In this document: positions 26,800 through 42,200 of the stretch, piece by piece | Numbering within the stretch: position 1 is the stretch's first letter | How the letters are laid out: each line of letters starts with the position of its first letter | Source of the DNA: Macrostomum hystrix | Lineage: Eukaryota > Platyhelminthes > Macrostomidae | Assembly: GCA_950097015.1 (NCBI GenBank) | Contig: CATNEN010000039.1 | Location: 19,461,501 to 19,525,500 of the forward strand | Direction: 5' to 3' | DNA: 64,000 bases | Position numbers and translations under genes: made by a program | The notes under the pieces: generated by a model | Seen by the model: the letters and a program-made list of their open reading frames with translations, nothing else | The model's database searches: none | Told to the model about the DNA's origin: nothing

Positions 26800-29700
26800 C
26801 ACGCAATGCAGACATCTTCCACAAATTTGTTTCGCTCAGTACGCGTTTGTAAAATCGAAATTCAGATACTCCAGCACTGACTCCTACTTGCCCGTTCTCT
26901 AACCAAAGAATTCCACGAAATTTTCGTATTTTTCTATGAAACGTGAATTTTTTGTTATTTGAATGGTACAACTTTTAATTTCACATTAATAGCTTTTGTT
27001 CATTTCAATTGGCTCAATTTTTTCACATTAATTTGTGTATTTCTTTGCGTCTATAGCCCGATTTTGTTTAAGCTATATAACTTTTGTTAGATTGAAGGTC
27101 TGATCTACCTGTTTACACATGCATTATACCCTGCATTGTTTAGAATAGTGAAAAAGCAACATAATGCAAAGTCAACTAATAACAATAGCCATCACGTTAT
27201 AATAACTCTATATTCAGCATCTCAACATGGTATTATTATTGTACGACTTTGTCATGCCACAATAATTATTTGATTTAATTAATCAACTATTAGTTTATAA
27301 CTGTGTTATAAATTGAACTTTCTTGCAGACAAACAAGCGCACAATGTCACTGTCATTTTTTCGCTCTTTTTGTTTACTTCAGATCTTTAAGCGTCTGTTA
27401 TTGCTCAATAATGCAAATAATTAATCTACCGAATTAAACTTTTGCTGAGATTTATGGTGTAATTTTTCATTTTATTTATTGAAATATGGATAGGTATGTC
27501 CAACATACGCTAGTTTGCTCCAAATGCAACTCCATTTTGATCCAAATGTTTGAAGATTTGTTATTATCCAAATTGCATGTTAATAAATATATAATTGTGG
27601 ACGTATTTCGTGCCTTTTGTGTTCAAAATCTTCTTGCAGAATTGATATTAGCCGTCGTATTTTGTTAAATTGCTAGAAATGAATGTTTTGTTACAATAGT
27701 TTTCCACTGTCACCTGTGTGTACTTCTTTTAAAATTAAATGTTTTCGACAAAATTTTCGAACACAGAATTAGTACACCATTTGTAAGCACTAAAAAAGAA
27801 AAAAATCCTAATAAAATATAAAGCCATTCTTTCTGCGTTACTTTTTTAACGATTCGATACTTCGATGAAGTGAACAAAGAAAGCGATCTGTTAAATAAGG
27901 AAAAACTGAACTAGTAATTGTAATGAGTACGCTATCATAGAATACTGGAAAAAAACAAAAATGTGGACCAAAATCTAAAAACTTGTTTACCAAAAGATGA
28001 ATGATTATGCCATTACTAATTTGTTATTCAGTAAAGATTTAATATACAACTTACTTTTTTTATTAAATCTTAGTATATGACAGTACTTGCCAATTTATTT
28101 CAACGACTAATAACTGCACGTTGCACAGAAATTCAGCTCTTTTTAAATATTATATTAGCAGTCATAATTTAATTATTGGCACTAAATGTGATCGTTGCAA
28201 AAAAGACCACAGTTGACAGTCCTATTTCTATTATAATTTTAAAGGACCAATGGAGTGTAACTATAAAACGGTGTAGTTATACTAAAATCGTCATTGATAA
28301 ATTTTATATAATTGCTTAATGACAACGACTCAGACACCGATAAAAGTCGTAGTTACTGTTTAAGCAGCATTTGAGCCTACTTTAGTTAAGCTACAAGACA
28401 CGAGCCAATGAAATAGCTTAGTAAAGAAATGGTGACTGTTTAATGCTAAAAAATAATTTAATTTCCATTTCATATGATCTTATACATAATCAAATTCTTG
28501 GCTAATTTGACATTTTCCGGACTTTGAGTAAGCTGTCACGAACTATTTTAATTATCGTGGTAAGTGCTTAACAAATCTAAAATACACGTGAAACATAAAA
28601 GCAATTAAAATGTAAGGCGCAATCTTACTGCAATTAAAAAAGAAAATCAAGTCTCTGAAATAATTAAATTTATTATTACCTCTTTGCTTTGCTGTGCATT
28701 TTTAATTTTCTGAAACTGCATAAAATGATGTCGTCGACGATTACGACGAGAGATATTTCGTGCTTAGTCCAGGACAGTGGGCATTAAGTATTACCTATAT
28801 CTAAGACAATTTATTAGTATGTCCAGTAACAAAGAATTTAAATTCTATATGCGACTCTTTTGAATTTGTAAGCTACCATGTCTCGGCTTAGGGCGTTTAG
28901 GCTTGTGGAAATGTAGTAGGCCTAAAAAACCAAGCGCTGAGGTATTCCTATGTATTGGGGTCCTTGCGAAAGCCTTTAGGCTAAAGGCTATCCAATTATA
29001 AATTTTTCGTAGAAAATCTTTCTTTATTTTTTAAAATAGCAGCTATACTATGCAGTCAATAAATTATAAAAGCAGCTGTTTTGTATTTTTGAATGTTATG
29101 TAATAATTTACACAAGTTGATTTACATTTTCGCTTCTGCTTTATTGAAACTAATATCATTATGGAGTGCTTAGCCTCAACCTTAGGTCAGGAATATTGGG
29201 GAATGCAGGAACTTAGGGACATTAAAACTAAAACTGAAACTAAAAGAAAATTAAAACTACTCTTGCTTTGCATTATTTTATGAACAAAAAGAGCTTCATT
29301 ACAGGAATGTAGTTGTTGCTGTCATTTGCCATCATTGTCATGGTGACTGATTCAGAATAATTTTGATGCCCACAAAAAGTGCTTAGCAGTTAGGCTCACC
29401 CTATAATAAATAGTATTAATATTTGATGGGTTTCTATTGAATTTAAATCCTATTTATTTGTCACTCAATTTACGCAACTCAAATCAGCATGTCTTGCTTA
29501 GTGTCGTATTCCTATGTATTGGGGTCCTTGCAAAAGCCTTTAGGCTAAAGGCTATCCAATTATAAATGAATTAAAGTTTAATCCTATTCATTTGCCATTT
29601 TTCCATAGATAAAACACCAACAACAAATTTCTTTAAAAATTCTTAATTATATATATGACACAAAGTGTAGTTATCCTGTGATAAAGAAGCCATTTCATAG

Positions 29701-30232
29701 GAAGTGGTTGTAGATGGAACAATTTGGTTTTCTTTTTTTGAACTCAGTACCCTTAAGAACATAGAGACAGAGACAGCGCCTACAAAAATAGAACAATTTC
29801 ATTGGATTAAAGTTCAAGATGCCCACTTGGCTTTTACACTGCCTATGGGCATATGGCTATCAATCCATGACAAATAATGTGCATGAGATCCATGTTTATG
29901 TTGGATTTGGGTGCTAAGGGTGCTAATTGCTATCTTTACTAAAGGAGCTAATTTACTGGTTTGGTGTTGTGGACTCACACCCCAGATATTTTAATCCCTC
30001 ATTTATATTGAGTTTGCAATCAAACTATGGAGCTTATTGGCTGAATAAATTGCATTAAATAATAGCAACTATATAATATTTTCAATACAAGAACATAAGA
30101 AACATAAGAACCTTTTAAAGACTCCAAATTTTTTAAATCTAAAATTCACACACAAATTCACTCATTTTTCCAGTGCTAAAACTTACTAATATATGCCATT
30201 AGTTGTTGTTTGCCATAACTACTAGGCAGCTA
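26800..30232. other. AT-rich gene-free region between the CUB gene and GBF1
   Basis: The CUB 3' UTR begins here; an AATAAA candidate is at 27592-27597. No frame longer than about 60 codons looks coding. A 60-bp direct repeat lies at 28942-29003 and 29507-29570, with a palindromic core (agccttta ggc taaaggct). No tandem arrays are present, unlike the rest of the window. Confidence 0.6.
30171..30173 (+). promoter_or_regulatory. Candidate 3' splice site before the GBF1 start
   Basis: attcactcatttttccag ends 59 nt upstream of the ATG at 30233. A 5'-UTR intron or a trans-spliced leader would both explain it. Confidence 0.45.
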
Positions 30233-33200
30233 ATGTCTCCCATCAATGGTATTAGCATTGTGCAGGGCGAGATTGCCTACCTAGTTAGCCATCTGAGAAG
30301 GGATCTGCGTCACAGCAAGCACACTGTAAGTTTTGCTTATTTTTGCTTTACCTGCTGAGGGTTGTAGCATAGTGGTTAGGGCGTTGGACTCACACCTTGC
30401 AGGTCGGGGGTTTGGCGTCTGTGGGTGGGTGGGTGTGGCGTCTCCACAGTTCATGGAGACTGAACAGCTGTATGCAGCCTTCAGATGCGCCGCGCAATAG
30501 CTGCAGCTGTGCTCTCGGCTGCGCATCTGGCCTGAATGGGGCAGGTGTAATCAATTATTATTATATCCACCTTTCTTTCTTTTCTAATGGGTAAACATCA
30601 GGAGTAACTATTACTTTAGCTATATAGTTTAATGCCTCGTCATCTAATTAGTCTCCAAAACTTAATTTTTATTAACTAACGCAGCACGATGACCAAGTCC
30701 ACATGGAGAATCTATTCGAAGATTTCGCCGCCCTGAAGGACGCGCTCAACTCTGTCGATAGCCTGTCTGATCTAGACGCCGAGACATTCCTTTCTCCATT
30801 CCTGGAAGTTATCACAGCCAAAGCCACTATGGGCCGAGTGACCGGTTTGGCTGTCACTTCAATCAATAAATTCCTTAGTTACGAGCTCATTAACGAGTCT
30901 ACACCAAATCTGACTAGCGTCATTGAGCTGATTGGCGTAGCTGTCACTCACGCCAATTTTCATGGCACAGATCCGGGCAGCAATGAGGCTGTGCTAGCTA
31001 GAATCCTTCAGGTAACTCCATGGCCTCACGAACAGCTTTATGGCTCTACAAGCGAGTCAAATGCTCTCTCCCGTGTCTCATCTCTCCCGTGTCTCATCTC
31101 TCCCGTGTCTAGTCTCATTCCAGTGTCATCTCTCCCGTGTCTCATCTCTCCCGTGTCTCATCTCTCCCGTGTCTAGTCTCATTCCAGTGTCATCTCTCCC
31201 GTGTCTCATCTCTCCCGTGTCTCATCTCTCCCGTGTCTAGTCTCATTCCAGTGTCATCTCTCCCGTGTCTCATCTCTCCCGTGTCTAGTCTCATTCCAGT
31301 GTCATCTCTCCCGTGTCTCATCTCTCCCGTGTCTAGTCTCATTCCAGTGTCAACTCTCCCGTGTCTGGTCTCATTCCAGTCTCATCTCTCCCATGTCTCA
31401 TCTCTCCCATGTCTCATCTCTCCCGTGTCTCATATCTCCCGTGTCTCATCTCTCCCGTGTCTCATCTCTCCCGTGTCTCATCTCTCCCGTGTCTCATCTC
31501 TCTCATGTCTCATCTCTCCCGTGTCTGGTCTCATTCCAGTCTCATCTCTCCCATGTCTCATCTCTCCCGTGTCTCATCTCTCCCGTGTCTCATCTCTCCC
31601 GTGTCTCATCTCTCCCGTGTCTCATCTCTCCCGTGTCTCATCTCTCCCGTGTCTCATCTCTCCCGTGTCTCATCTGTCCCGTGTCTGGTCTATCTTTTGT
31701 CTAACCTCTGCCTCACGTGCTGCGAGTACCATATGAAAAAAATTATTAAACGCAATCATCAGCCATCTAAACTCTGACCCAATGCAGGTATTGCGCACCC
31801 TCTTAGTGATCCCAGTCGGCGCTCACCTGTCCAACGCTACCGTCTACGAAATTTTCAAATCCTGTCTTCATTTGTGCTTCGAGCGCGATGTTACAGAGTT
31901 GATGCGTAAAACTGCCGAATACCAGCTAATGGACATGGTTCAGTTGCTGTTTGCCAGGCTGCCACAGCTCAAAGATGACTTGCTGACGCAACAGAAGCTC
32001 AAGGCTGCGCGTCAAAAGCAACAGCAGCAGCAGCAACAACAACAGCAGCAGCAGCAACCCTCTGACAAATTGATGACTTTGAATTCCTGTGAAACTGCTG
32101 TCTCTGGTATTTCTGACCCTCCTGCTTACACTGAGACATCGCAGGAGTCCGAGCAGCAGCCGCAACAGCAACAGCCGCAGCAGGAGCAACAAAAGCAGCA
32201 GCAGCAGCAGCAATTATCAGAGGCTTCTAGCGCAGGTGGCGGCGGCATCGGGGGTGAATTCGACACCGGCTCGACGCCTTTCATTGCCAAAACTTTCTCC
32301 GAGCTGCACAAAGACTTTCAGGTTCGTATGCTATTCATTAGACTTAATTCTACAATGGGCATTACAAATGTCGTTGCTTCTCCGTCATCAGGACCGTCAG
32401 CAGGACTCCTGTTGCATCGACATTGAAAAATACGTGCCCGAAGTGTCGGCGGCTGAAAAAACTTCATCAGCATCCGATGCGGCTAAGGAAGCGGCAGTTT
32501 CTGAAGACGCCGCTACCAACGATGCTGTTGCCGTTGTTTCTCTAACTGACGACGGCGCTGCCGCTTCTGATGGCGCTTCTGCTGACCCCACAGCTCAGTC
32601 GGATGAGCATTCGATTTCCTTGATTGCAGCGACTAGTGCTCGAGACCGGACTGTGTCACTCTCAGAGCCGGCTGGTCTAGAAGCCGAAGCTGTTGAAACT
32701 GCAGCCGCGCCGGCCGTGGCTTCGGCTGCCACGCAAGAAGCTGCCGTTGAGGCGGAAGTCGATGATGCCGCCACCGATGCTGACGCTGTAGACTTTGTGG
32801 CGCCAGAGAGTGAGCCAGTCGAGCTGGCGCCAGCTAAGGAGTATGTCAATCCGAAAGGCATTCGATTCACTGCCGGTAAGATGTCAGAACCTGTCTCATC
32901 TCTCCCCTGTCTCATCTCTCCCCTGTCTCATCTCTCCCCTGTCTCATCTCTCCCCTGTCTCATCTCTCCGAGTCTTATCTCTCCCAGTCTTATCTCTCCC
33001 TGTCTCAACTCCTCCCTGTCTCATTTCTCCCAGTCTTATCTCTCCCTGTCTTATCTCTCCCGGTCTTATCTCTCCGAGTCTTATCTCTTTCCTGTCTCAT
33101 CTCTCCCAGTCTTATCTCTCCCTGTCTCAACTCCTCCCTGTCTCATTTCTCCCAGTCTTATCTCTCCCTGTCTTATCTCTCCCAGTCTTATCTCTCCCTG

Positions 33201-36200
33201 TCTCATCTCTCCGAGTCTTATCTCTTTCCTGTCTCATCTCTCCCAGTCATATGTCTCCATGTCTCATCCCATCGCATTGCGCATCACAGAATCATCCGAC
33301 GAAGCTACAGCTGCTTCACAATGTGAGGATGCCTCTGGCGGGGTCGTTAATGCAGCTTCCAGTGCAAATTCGACGGCTGCTGGGGCTGCGGCAAATTTAA
33401 CCGCCGGCGGCCTTTCATCAACGCTGAGCGTTGCGAACAGCAAACGCCAACTTGGACCCTACGGATTGCTAAGTGTGCGCGAAATTTTTAAACAATTAAT
33501 CGCCAACATGAATCCGCACGATCGCAGTAACACCGATGCCAAGATGGAGACCTGTTTAAATTTGTTGGCGCAAGCCTTTGAAGTGGCAGCCGACAGTTTA
33601 GAAAAGTGCGACTGCCTATTGGATCTAGTTCGCAGCGATTTGTGCAAGAATCTTGTGTCGGTGAGTGAGCCTCTTGAATGTGAAAAAATTTTGAATTTGA
33701 TAATCTACCCAAATATACTCAAACGACTCAAAAGCCTCTCTAATGACCAAAAGCCTCACCTATGACTCAAACGACTCTAACGCCTCTCCCACGACCCAAA
33801 GGCCTCCCGAATGACTCAAACGACTCAAACGTCTCTCCGACGACTCAAAAGCCACCCGAATGACTCAAACGACTCAAACGCCTCACCTATGATCAAACGA
33901 CTCTCCAACGACCTAAAAGCCTCACCCATGACTCAAACTACTCAAACGCCTCTCCAACGACCCAAAAGCCTCACCTATGACTCAAACGACTCAAACGCCT
34001 TTCCAACGACTCAAAAGCCTCACCTATGATCAAACGACTCTCCAACGACTCAAAAGCCTCACCTATGATCAAACGACTCAAATGACTCTCCAACGACCTA
34101 AAAGCCTCACCCATGACTCAAACTATTAAACGCCTCTCCAACGACCTAAAAGCCTCACCCATGACTCAAACTATTAAACGCCTCTCCAACGACCTAAAAG
34201 CCTCACCCATGACTCAAACGCCTCTCCAACGACTCAAAAGCCTCACCTATGATCAAACGACTCAAATGACTCTCCAACGACCTAAAAGCCTCACCCATGA
34301 CTCAAACTACTCAAACGCCTCTCCAACGACCCAAAAGCCTCACCTATGACTCAAACTACTCAAACGCCTTAAGTATTATAAGTATTAGTAAGTATTAAGA
34401 ATTATTTTAAGTATTGTAGTCACGCATTGATCCCCGCAGCTGCTGCACTTCACTGGCACCTCCGTATTTGCCGCTTCGCTTCGATTGGGCTACCTGATCT
34501 TCAGTTCACTTCGTTGCCACCTAAAATTTCAATTAGAGCTCTACCTGACCCGCCTAATGGAAATCGTCACCTCAGAGGGCAGTCGGGTGTCGTTTGATCA
34601 TCGCGAACTGGCTCTAGAATCCCTAGTACAGCTCTGGCGAGTGCCCGGCTTCGTTGCTGAAGTCTATCTAAACTACGACTGCGATCTGTACTGTTCTAGC
34701 CTGTTTCGCGACATCACAGAGCTGCTATCAAAGAATGCGTTCAGCACTGGCGGCGGCATATTTAGCACACATTTGTTGTCTCTTGACGCCCTATTAACTG
34801 TAATTGATTGCATTGAATCTAATTGTCATGCCCTGTCGGCATCTGGCAGTTCGTCTGGGTCAGCAACAAAAACTAACCAACAAAAGCAACAACAGAAATC
34901 GCCTCAGCAACCTCAGCAGCAGCAGCAGCCGCATCGGTTATCGCTTACGCAGGCCTCTCTTACTACTGGATATCAAGCAGCCCGTGTGCAAGCGATTGCA
35001 TCGACTGTGTCAACATTGGCAACGTCTCCTACGTCAGTGTCCGGCCCTGTTGACGGTCATGCTGACGCCTGCGATCAGCAAGAATTGGCGCGCCGACGAG
35101 AGCGCAAAAAACTTTTACTACAGGGCGCTGACCTGTTCAATAGGAACCCTACCAAGGGTTTGGCCTTCCTGGGCGAGAACAAATTGTTGTCTCCCGACTG
35201 TCCGGAAAGTGTGGCCAACTTTCTAAGGGAGAATCCAAGATTGGATAAAAAGGTGTGTTTACATTTTTAACAGTACCCGCGTATGCCATTTCAGAGTTAA
35301 AATGGGATTCAGTTTTTGTTATAAAAATGTCTATCTTCTTTATAGTTGTTTAGGGGGGTCGGTGGCAGAGCGGTTAACGCGTTTGCCTCTCACACCACTG
35401 TCCCTAAGTTCGATTCCACGGCGAGGCCACATTTATTTGGGGCGCAGCCGCGGAGAGAAGGCTTGGTCGCTTGTCGTGCAATTTACGCCCTTGAGGGCCA
35501 ACCTCCAAGGCACAGTGAGAGTGTACACTGCCTGACGATGAGAAAGTCAGGGCAGATGTACACACCTGTGTGAGTGTATGCCTGCGTACAGTATCTGTGT
35601 GCGTGTGTGCTCAGGAGTCAGCGAAATGGGCAGAATTGCCTCCTCGCTGGCTTCGGGTCTAGTGTCACCAAATGGTGTGCCACTGCCCGCAGCCCTCCTG
35701 CAATTATTATTAGTATATACTATTATTATATTGGTTTATAGTTCCGTAAATATTCATCAAGATATGAATATTTCTTACTGACGGCTCTTTGACCCTCCAT
35801 CCAAGGTTCTCGGCGAGTTCATTAGCAAAAAGAAACTGGCTCCTATACTTCGCGCCTTCTGTCGAAGCTTTACATTCGCCGGTCGTCGTGTTGACGAAGC
35901 TCTGCGCGACTATCTGGAGACATTCCGACTGCCCGGCGAGGCGCCACTTATCCAGCACGTGTTGGAGAACTTTGCCGATCATTGGCACATCGCCAACGGT
36001 CACCCATTTGCTAACGAAGACGCTGCTTACGTCTTGGCCTATTCGGTTATCATGCTCAACACTGATCAGCACAATGCCAACGCTAGGAAGCAGAATCTGC
36101 CAATGACTCTGGAAAACTTTAAACGCAATCTCAAAGGCGTCAACGGTGGTCAAGACTTTGATCAGGACATGCTCGAAGCTATCTACATGACTATCAAGAA

Positions 36201-39200
36201 TGATGAAATTGTTATGCCCAGTGAACAGACTGGCTTAGTTAAGGAGAACTACCTGTGGAAGGTAGCTAATAGCTTTTGCCTTGACTGTATTAAGTGGTCT
36301 ATCCTCCGCAGCAAGTTTTTCAAATCTTTTCAAATCCCCGCAACCTTTTTAATCCTCAGCTAATCCTACGCCGCGGTTTAACAGACCAAGCCAATTTCAT
36401 TCGCGCGCCGGCTGGCCGATTCGATCTGGACCTGTTTAACCTGATCTGGGGACCAACCGTGGCTGCTCTGTCTCACGTGTTTGACAAAACCACTGACGAG
36501 GCCATCGTTGTGCCGAAGGCCATATCGGGTTTTAGAAAGTGCGCCATGATCTCTGCTCATTACGGCTTGACTGACGTCTTCGATAACATCATTATCTCGC
36601 TGTGCAAATTCACTGGATTATTAAGCTCCGCTGAGGTTCGAAAGAATTTTTTACCTTAAATCTGCTACTTATAAAAGCTGGAAAAACTTTGCGAATTAAT
36701 TTTTTCACCCATCTTTTAGAGTCCCGACAACATAGCCGTACACTTTGGCAACAATATCAAGGCCCAATTGGCCGCAAAAACTGTCTGCGGCCTAACGCAT
36801 CGACATGGCGACATATTGCGCGAAGGTTGGAAAAATCTGCTAGACTGTATGCTGCATCTGTACAAAGCCAGGCTGCTGCCAGACTCGCTAGTTGAAGTCA
36901 AAGACTTCATTCATCCATCTGGAAAGATTCGTCTTATTAAAGAGGAGACTACACATAATAATAATAGGTTAGTATTTAAGTTAGCTTCGAAATTAGCTTG
37001 TCTTTTCTTTCATTGTACTCAAAAGCATCAGAGGCTAATATCTTAAAAAGCTTATTGTTTACTTATATAGAAAAAATTTCTTCATTTTCCAAAAAAATAC
37101 TTTGTCATTTTCTAAAAATAGCATAAGGCGTCACTTTCTAAAAATAGAATTTAACGTCAGTTTCTAAAAATAGCATCTGACGTCATTTTCCTACTATAGC
37201 ATCTAACGTCATTTTCTAAAACGCATGAGTCATTCATTAGCATGGCTTGGTTTTCTTAATTAAGTGGCTTAAAATTAAAAAAAACCTACCTGCAGGCAAG
37301 AGACCGGCGTGTTTTCCAGCTTGTACATGTCGCTATTCTCAGACACTAGCAGCTCCAGGGCTGCCCTCTCCGAGGAGCTGGCCTCGCGTCAGCGAGCCAG
37401 CGAATGCATTCGCGAGTGTCAACTAGAGCAGCTGGTTCAGGACACAAAATTTCTGCGCATGGACTCTCTTAGCGAATTAGTAAAGGATCTAATCTTCGCT
37501 GTGCAAGATAACTATCAGTCCAGGGACCTATTGTCGGACGGACACAACTACGCCGTGTTAGACGAAGACGCCTGCGTTTTCTATTTTGAATTGCTGATGC
37601 AAGTCCTGCTGCAGAATCGCGACCGATTGGGACCGCTCTGGTCTTCCGTGCGCAGCTATTTTTACAATGTGCTCATCGGCAGTACCGAGTCCTCTTTTCT
37701 GCTGGAACGTTCGATTGTTGGCCTCATTCGGCTGGGGCACCGACTGCTGCACAGAGAGGACATGTCCGCCCAGGTAGACTGACTTAGAACCTAGCTTTCA
37801 TCCGTAGTTTTTTCTCTGGTCCCCATCCAAATCTCCCTCTCTGATCCCCATCCTAATCTCCCTCTAATCCCCATCCAAATCTCCCTCTCTGATCCCCATC
37901 CAAATCTCCCTCTCATCCCCATCCAAATCTCCCTCTCTGATCCCCATCCAAATATCCCTCTCATCCCCATCCGAATCTCCCTCTCTGATCCCCATCCAAT
38001 TCTCCCTCTCATCCCATCCGAATCTCCCTCTAATCCCCATCCAAATCTCCTTCTCTGATCCCCATCCAAATCTCCCTCTCATCCCATCCAAATCTCCCTC
38101 TCATCCCATCCAAATCTCCCTCTCCGATCCCCATCCAAATATCCCTCTCATCCCATCCAAATCTCCCTCTCATCCCATCCAAATCTCCCTCTCATCCCAT
38201 CCAAATCTCCCTCTCCGATACCCATCCAAATATCCCTCTCATCCCCATCCGAATCTCTCTCTCATCCCCATCCAAATCTCTCTCTCATCCCCATCCAAAT
38301 CTCCCTCTCATCCCATCCAAATCTCCCACTCTGATCCCCATCCAAATCTCCCTCTCATCCCCATCCAAATCTCCCTCTCATCCCCATCCAAATCTCCCTC
38401 TCATCCCCATCCAAATCTCCCTCTCATCCCATCCAAATCTCCCTCTCCGATCCCCATCCAAATCTCCCTCTCCGATCCCCATCCAAATCTCCCTCTCATC
38501 CCATCCAAATCTCCCTCTCCGATACCCATCCAAATATCCCTCTCATCCCCATCCGAATCTCTCTCTCATCCCCATCCAAATCTCTCTCTCATCCCCATCC
38601 AAATCTCCCTCTCATCCCATCCAAATCTCCCACTCTGATCCCCATCCAAATCTCCCTCTCATCCCCATCCAAATCTCCCTCTCATCCCCATCCAAATCTC
38701 CCTCTCATCCCCATCCAAATCTCCCTCTCATCCCATCCAAATCTCCCACTCTGATCCCCATCCAAATCTCCCTCTCATCCCCATCCAAATCTCCCTCTCA
38801 TCCCCATCCAAATCTCCCTCTCATCCCCATCCAAATCTCCCTCTCATCCCATCCAAATCTCCCTCTCCGATCCCCATCCAAATATCCCTCTCTGATCCCC
38901 ATCCGAATCTTGCTCTCTGATCCCCATCCGAATCTCGCTCTCTGATCCCCATCCGAATATCCCTCTCTGATCCCCATCCGAATCTTGCTCTCTGATCCCC
39001 ATCCGAATCTCGCTCTCTGATCCCCATCCGAATATCCCTCTCTTTTCCCCATCCGAATCTTGCTCTCTGATCCCCATCCGAATATCCCTCTCTTTTCCCC
39101 ATCCGAATCTTGCTCTCTGATCCCCATCCGAATCTCCCTCTCTGATCCCCATCCGAATATCCCTCTCTTTTCCCCATCTGAATCTCCCTCTCTGATCCCC

Positions 39201-42200
39201 ATGCGAGTCTCCCTCTCTGATCCCCATCCGAATATCCCTCTCTTTTCCCCATCTGAATCTCCCTCTCTGATCCCCATGCGAGTCTCCCTCTCTGATCCCC
39301 ATCCGAATATCCCTCTCTTTTCCCCATCTAAATCTCTATCTCTGATCCTCATCCTAATTTATCTTTCCGATCCCATCAGAACCTCCCTCCCTGATCTGTG
39401 ACCCCAAGCTTGCCACTCCTCATCACCGCAGGTGTTCAGCTGCCTGCGCCTGTTAATCCTGGCCAAGCCGTCCATTCTGCATTCAGTCTGCCGTCAAGTT
39501 GTCTACGGCCTTCACGACCTCATTAACACCCACGCCCAGTCTGTGCACAGCGAAGCGGATTGGCGAATTTTGTTCGCCCTGCTCGAAGTTTGCGGAGCCG
39601 GCGCTCTGCCCTCCCTGGTCTATAGGGCTGAGGTGGCGTCTAGCCTACCGGAAGGCTACGGGCCTACTGCTCAGCAGCAGCAGCAGCAGCACAGCCAGGT
39701 TGCTGATCAGGCTGGTAAGAAATTATTTAACTACTCATGTATCTGAGATCCTGACCCACTTAACTAGTATCCCGACTCACCCGACTCACTTGGCTAGGAG
39801 TGGGATCATGACCCACTTAATTAGGATCTTCACACACTTGAGTAGGATCTTAACCTACTTGAAAAGGCTTTTGACCCACTTAAGTACGATCGTGACCCAT
39901 TTAAGTAGGATCTTGACCCTTTTAAATCTTGACCCACATGAGTGGGATCTTGACCCGATTGATTAGGATCTTGACCCACATGAGTGGGATCTTGACCCAC
40001 TTGATTAGGATCTTGACCCACTTAAGAATACTCTTGACCCACTCGAGTACGATCGTGACCCACTTGAGTAGGATCTTGACCCACTTGATTAAGATCTTGA
40101 CCCATTTAATTAGGATCTTGAACTATTTAAGTAGGATCTTGACCCATTTAAGTAGGATCTTGACCCATTGGATTTTGATCCACTTAAGTAGGATCTTGAC
40201 CCTCCTAAGGAGGATCTTGATCTACTTAAGTAGGATTTTGACCGACTTGATTAGGATCTTGACCCTCTTGAGTAGGATCTTGACCCATTTAAGTAGGATC
40301 TTGACTCACTTGAACTCTTTAATTAAAGTCTGAGTCGCTTTAATCAGCTACTCTGCCCCTCTCATCTCCGTCGAGACGTGGCCTCAAGCGACGGTCGAGC
40401 TTCGCCCGCATCGGCTGCCGGCGTTGGCGGCCGCGGCTACACCAGCGACTCGGAACTGTACGACGCATCCAAGAGAGGCTCGGGCGTTGGCTCCGGCTCG
40501 ACCGGTGGCGACCGGGACGTACGGATGGATCCGACCACTGGAAGCTGGGTGCTGGTTGACAAAGACATATCCGCCTCGGCCCAGGACGTCTCTGTTGCCG
40601 TTTCGTCTGCAGGCTCGTCGAGTGGTGCAGCGGCTGCTGCAGCGGCTGCCGCCGGCGGTGGCAGCGGCCGCTATGGATATGAAGGACAGCGATCGGAGAG
40701 CAGCCAGTTGGTGCATCAGGTGTGCTAGCTCTGCTTCCATGTCTTTGTTATTGCAGCCTTTTTATTATCCCATTATCACTTATCTCACTAGGCTCGAGGA
40801 AATTAACGTGCCAGGCGTGACATTTCCTAGGAGATTTAACAGGCGTGAGATTTCCTTTGAGATGTGACTGAGTGAGATTTCCTGGGGTATGAGACAGGGG
40901 TGAGATTTCCTGGAGTATGAGACGGGTGAGATTTCCTCGGGTGTGAGACAGGGTGAGATTTCCTGGGGTATGAGACAGGGGTGAGATTTCCTAGGAGATG
41001 TAACAGCGTTGAGATTTCCTTGGGTATGAGACTGAGTGAGATTTCCTGGGGTATGAGACAGGGGTGAGATTTCCTGGAGTATGAGACGGGTGAGATTTCC
41101 TGGGGTATGAGACAGGGGTGAGATTTCCTAGGAGATGTAACAGCGTTGAGATTTCCTTGGGTATGAGACTGAGTGTGATTTCCTGGGGTATGAGACAGGG
41201 GTGAGATTTCCTGGGGTATCAGACTGAGTGAGATTTCCTGGGGTATGAGACAGGGGTGAGATTTCCTCGCGTATGAGACAGGGGTGAGATTTCCTCGGGT
41301 ACGAGACTGAGTGAGATTTCCTGGGGTATGAGACAGGGGTGAGATTTCCTAGGAGATGTAACAGCGTTGAGATTTCCTTGGGTATGAGACTGAGTGAGAT
41401 TTCCTGGGGTATGAGACAGGGGTGAGATTTCCTGGAGTATGAGACGGGTGAGATTTCCTAGGGTATGAGACAGGGGTGAGATTTCCTTAGAGATGTAACT
41501 AGGAAGAGATTTCCTAGATGATGTAACTCGGATGAGATTTCCTAGATGATGTAACTCGGATGAGATTTCCTAGATGATGTAACTCGGATGAGATTTCCTA
41601 GATGATGTAACTCGGATGAGATTTCCTAGATGATGTAACTCGGATGAGATTTCCTTAGAGATTTAACAGTGGTGAGAATTCCTGGGAGATGTACAGGGGT
41701 GAGATTATCGAAATGTTGATATGTTTGGCATTTTCTGAGAGTTTTCAAACAAAACGATTTTCTGGTAGACGAAAGGCATGCGTTTTCCATAGAGATAAGA
41801 AAATAGTGAGATTTTGAGATATCGTGGCATGTCTTGCAGTTAGTGTGTGTGTGTGTGTGTGTGTGTGTACTCAAGGGTGAGTGGAATTATAAAAAGTTTT
41901 ATTATCGGCAAAGCTGAATCAGTATGTTAGCTCACTTTGCTTTCACGACGCCGACATCGCAGGTAATGCAAAACTGCCCGCCGGTCAATCAGTACAGCAT
42001 CGCCCTTCAGGAGGATATGCGGCATCACGACACTAAATCTCTGGTCCGCGCCTGCGAGACCCTCAGCTTTGTGATTCGCGACACCGCCCACGTGACGCCA
42101 GCAAATTTCGAGTCCTGCATTCACGCTCTTCGCGTATTTATTGAGGCCTCGCTTCACGGCGGTAGGAGCCGCAGGCGCAGCTTCCGTTCCCAGCTTCATC

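Noticed and set aside
30281-30526. Minus-strand 81-codon frame
   Set aside because: Antisense of GBF1 exon 1 and a SINE; no support.
37791-39352. Minus-strand frames (MGIREGDSDGDQRG type)
   Set aside because: Complement of the GBF1 intron 10 minisatellite.
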